Source of the DNA: Phycisphaerae bacterium | Lineage (GTDB): Bacteria; Planctomycetota; Phycisphaerae; UBA1845; UTPLA1 | Length of the DNA stretch: 6,739 nucleotides | Assembly (NCBI GenBank): GCA_016935885.1 | Contig: JAFGQA010000246.1 | Location: forward strand, 1 to 6,739 | Direction of reading: 5' to 3' | Shown: positions 5,985 through 6,739 of the stretch, piece after piece | How positions within the stretch are numbered: position 1 is the first letter of the stretch | Layout: every line of letters starts with the position of its first letter | Program-made: the position numbers and the translations under genes | The notes under the pieces: generated by a model | Seen by the model: the letters and a program-made list of their open reading frames with translations, nothing else | Told to the model about the DNA's origin: nothing | The model's database searches: none

Positions 5985-6089
5985 AGCAGCCCGTGGCAAA
6001 GCTGTGGCACAGGCGCCAAAGCCGGTGGTTTTCACGGTCAGGAACGGCGTTTCCGAACCGCTGTTCTCCCCTTTACAACGGGCGGATGG
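5983..6089 (+). repeat. Family I inverted-repeat element, copy C (right end decayed)
   Basis: It has the same orientation as copy A. The left end ATAGCAGCCCGTGGCAAA is nearly perfect. The hairpin keeps its stem position but has a different loop (GCCAAA instead of TCT). Positions 6021-6065 are identical to 20-64. The right end CTTTACAACGGGCGGATGG matches the 19-bp terminal repeat at only 12 positions and lacks the TA. This suggests an old insertion with one end worn away. It lies directly upstream of the minus-strand glycosyltransferase gene. Confidence 0.75.
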
Positions 6090-6352
6090 ATCCTGTCGCC
6101 TCAGGTCATGGCATTCGCCTTCCCCGCGACGCCGCCTACTCCAGGTTGTCCCGAGTTCATCGACGGATCGGCCGATAACCTGAAACGGCGATCGTGCCCC
6201 GTCCACTGGCTCGTATGGCAAGCCACCGTACGGCAATGGGCCGAGCTATCGCGTGGAAACCGGCAAAGCCACCTCGCCCTGGGCCGGCAAACCCCCCAGG
6301 CCCAAACCGCCCCGTCAGATCAATGCCTGCCTGAGGATGGTGATCATTGGGT
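6090..6352. other. Non-coding stretch between repeat copies
   Basis: Open frames cross this region on both strands, but none has a recognisable domain, a good ribosome site, or an end independent of the flanking repeats. I see no tRNA, promoter or strong hairpin. Confidence 0.4.
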
Positions 6353-6436
6353 GGGCATCAATGGCAGCTTGCTGCCAGTGCGATCCTGGAGGTGCTTCCG
6401 TACGAAACACTGGCGGGCAAGCCGCCAGTGGCACCC
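6353..6436. repeat. Family II inverted-repeat element, copy 2
   Basis: This is an 84-bp element. The right arm (6407-6436) contains CACTGGCGGGCAAGCCGCC followed by AGTGGCACCC. The left arm (from 6353) reads GGGCATCAATGGCAGCTTG then CTGCCAGTG, an imperfect inverted copy with one 1-base gap. The right arm, reverse-complemented, matches the left arm of copy 1 (222-252) at about 27 of 30 positions. The central bases differ between the two copies, so conservation is in the arms. Confidence 0.65.
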
Positions 6437-6503
6437 AGCGTAGGCGCCGTGCCGGAGCGTCACCTAGCTTGATCGTAGAGGCCGCGGCGGGCAAAAACGG
6501 AAC

Positions 6504-6552
6504 CAGAGCCGGCTTGTGCCAAGCCGGACCGGACCGACACGGCCCGGCTCTG
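6504..6552. repeat. Nested, mutually exclusive hairpins (CAGAGCCGG / CCGGCTCTG)
   Basis: CAGAGCCGG (6504-6512) pairs with CCGGCTCTG (6544-6552), a perfect 9-bp outer stem. Inside it CCGGCTTG (6509-6516) pairs with CAAGCCGG (6520-6527) across a 3-nt loop. The two stems share bases 6509-6512, so only one can form fully at a time. The outer arms are the same words, in inverted order, as in the terminator stem at 614-642. Confidence 0.5.
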
Positions 6553-6632
6553 CTGGGGGCGCGCCTCATTTCTCGGCGAGAGCGCGTGAGGACGAACTCG
6601 ATCCTTTGAACAGCAGGCCGATGAATCGCCAA

Positions 6633-6653
6633 CCCGCGTTCAAAGAACGCGGG
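6633..6653. terminator. Strong perfect stem-loop, possible terminator
   Basis: CCCGCGTTC (6633-6641), loop AAA, GAACGCGGG (6645-6653) form a perfect 9-bp stem with a 3-nt loop. Only a weak CTTT follows on the + strand, and no T run is seen on the minus strand. It may mark the end of a gene entering from the right edge, or be an unrelated palindrome. Confidence 0.3.
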
Positions 6654-6739
6654 CCTGGACTTTGGCACTTAACTAGTTACTGCGTGCCCTGGCCTACGCC
6701 GCCTGGCGCCCGAGAATCAGCCTGTGCGGGCGAAGCTGA

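Larger units (their letters stand above)
6437..6739. other. Gene-free right edge with hairpins
   Basis: No supported gene. It holds the nested hairpins at 6504-6552 and the stem-loop at 6633-6653. The last 60-80 bases are open in several frames, for example a minus-strand frame ending in TAA at about 6677 that could be the C-terminus of a gene entering from the right. It is too short to identify. Confidence 0.35.

Noticed and set aside
5985..6236. N-terminal extension of the glycosyltransferase to 640 aa
   Set aside because: The added residues are encoded by repeat copy C and non-coding flank and show no signal peptide or domain; family proteins have short N-termini before the first membrane segment.
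6253..6609. + strand ORF containing NTGGQAASGTQ and the opposing minus-strand ORF at 6315-6668
   Set aside because: The peptide comes from the family II repeat arm; both frames lie over repeats and hairpins without a start signal.
1..6739. tRNA, rRNA, phage, toxin-antitoxin or defence genes
   Set aside because: I looked on both strands and found no cloverleaf, rRNA-like block, integrase, nuclease or toxin motif.

Overview
The window looks like a chromosomal stretch from a GC-rich bacterium, most likely a member of the Planctomycetota or a related PVC lineage. The evidence is indirect: an LL-diaminopimelate aminotransferase (dapL) instead of the succinylase route, GT-C type membrane proteins of a kind common in that group, and intergenic palindromic repeats with the words GCCCGTGGCAC and GGGTGCCACTGGC, which I associate from memory with planctomycete genomes. 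No 16S or other phylogenetic marker is present.

Layout. Positions 1-310 are a cluster of short inverted-repeat elements. Positions 311-777 hold no convincing gene but include a good factor-independent terminator (609-656). A sigma70-like promoter (778-807) precedes a two-gene operon on the + strand: dapL (885-2057), overlapped by folK (2051-2536). A 106-bp element with terminal inverted repeats begins exactly at the folK stop codon and fills most of the space before two minus-strand genes. These encode multi-pass membrane proteins: a 422-aa protein (2767-4035) and a GT39/ArnT-like glycosyltransferase (4314 to about 5984). The start of the second gene abuts a third copy of the same element (5983-6089). 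From 6090 to 6739 there are more repeats and hairpins but no supported gene.

How the genes work together. dapL supplies LL-diaminopimelate for lysine and peptidoglycan, and folK makes the pyrophosphorylated pterin for folate. They share a transcript but not a pathway. The two membrane proteins are probably lipid-linked sugar transferases, or relatives, acting at the cytoplasmic membrane; their acceptors cannot be read from the sequence.

The most notable content is the repeats. One family (about 106 bp, 19-bp terminal inverted repeats, TA at most ends, no coding capacity) has three clear copies and one rearranged copy. A second family (about 85-90 bp) has two copies. These look like MITE- or REP-like non-autonomous elements. 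Their edges coincide with the folK stop codon and with a candidate start codon of the glycosyltransferase gene. No defence, CRISPR or phage system is visible.
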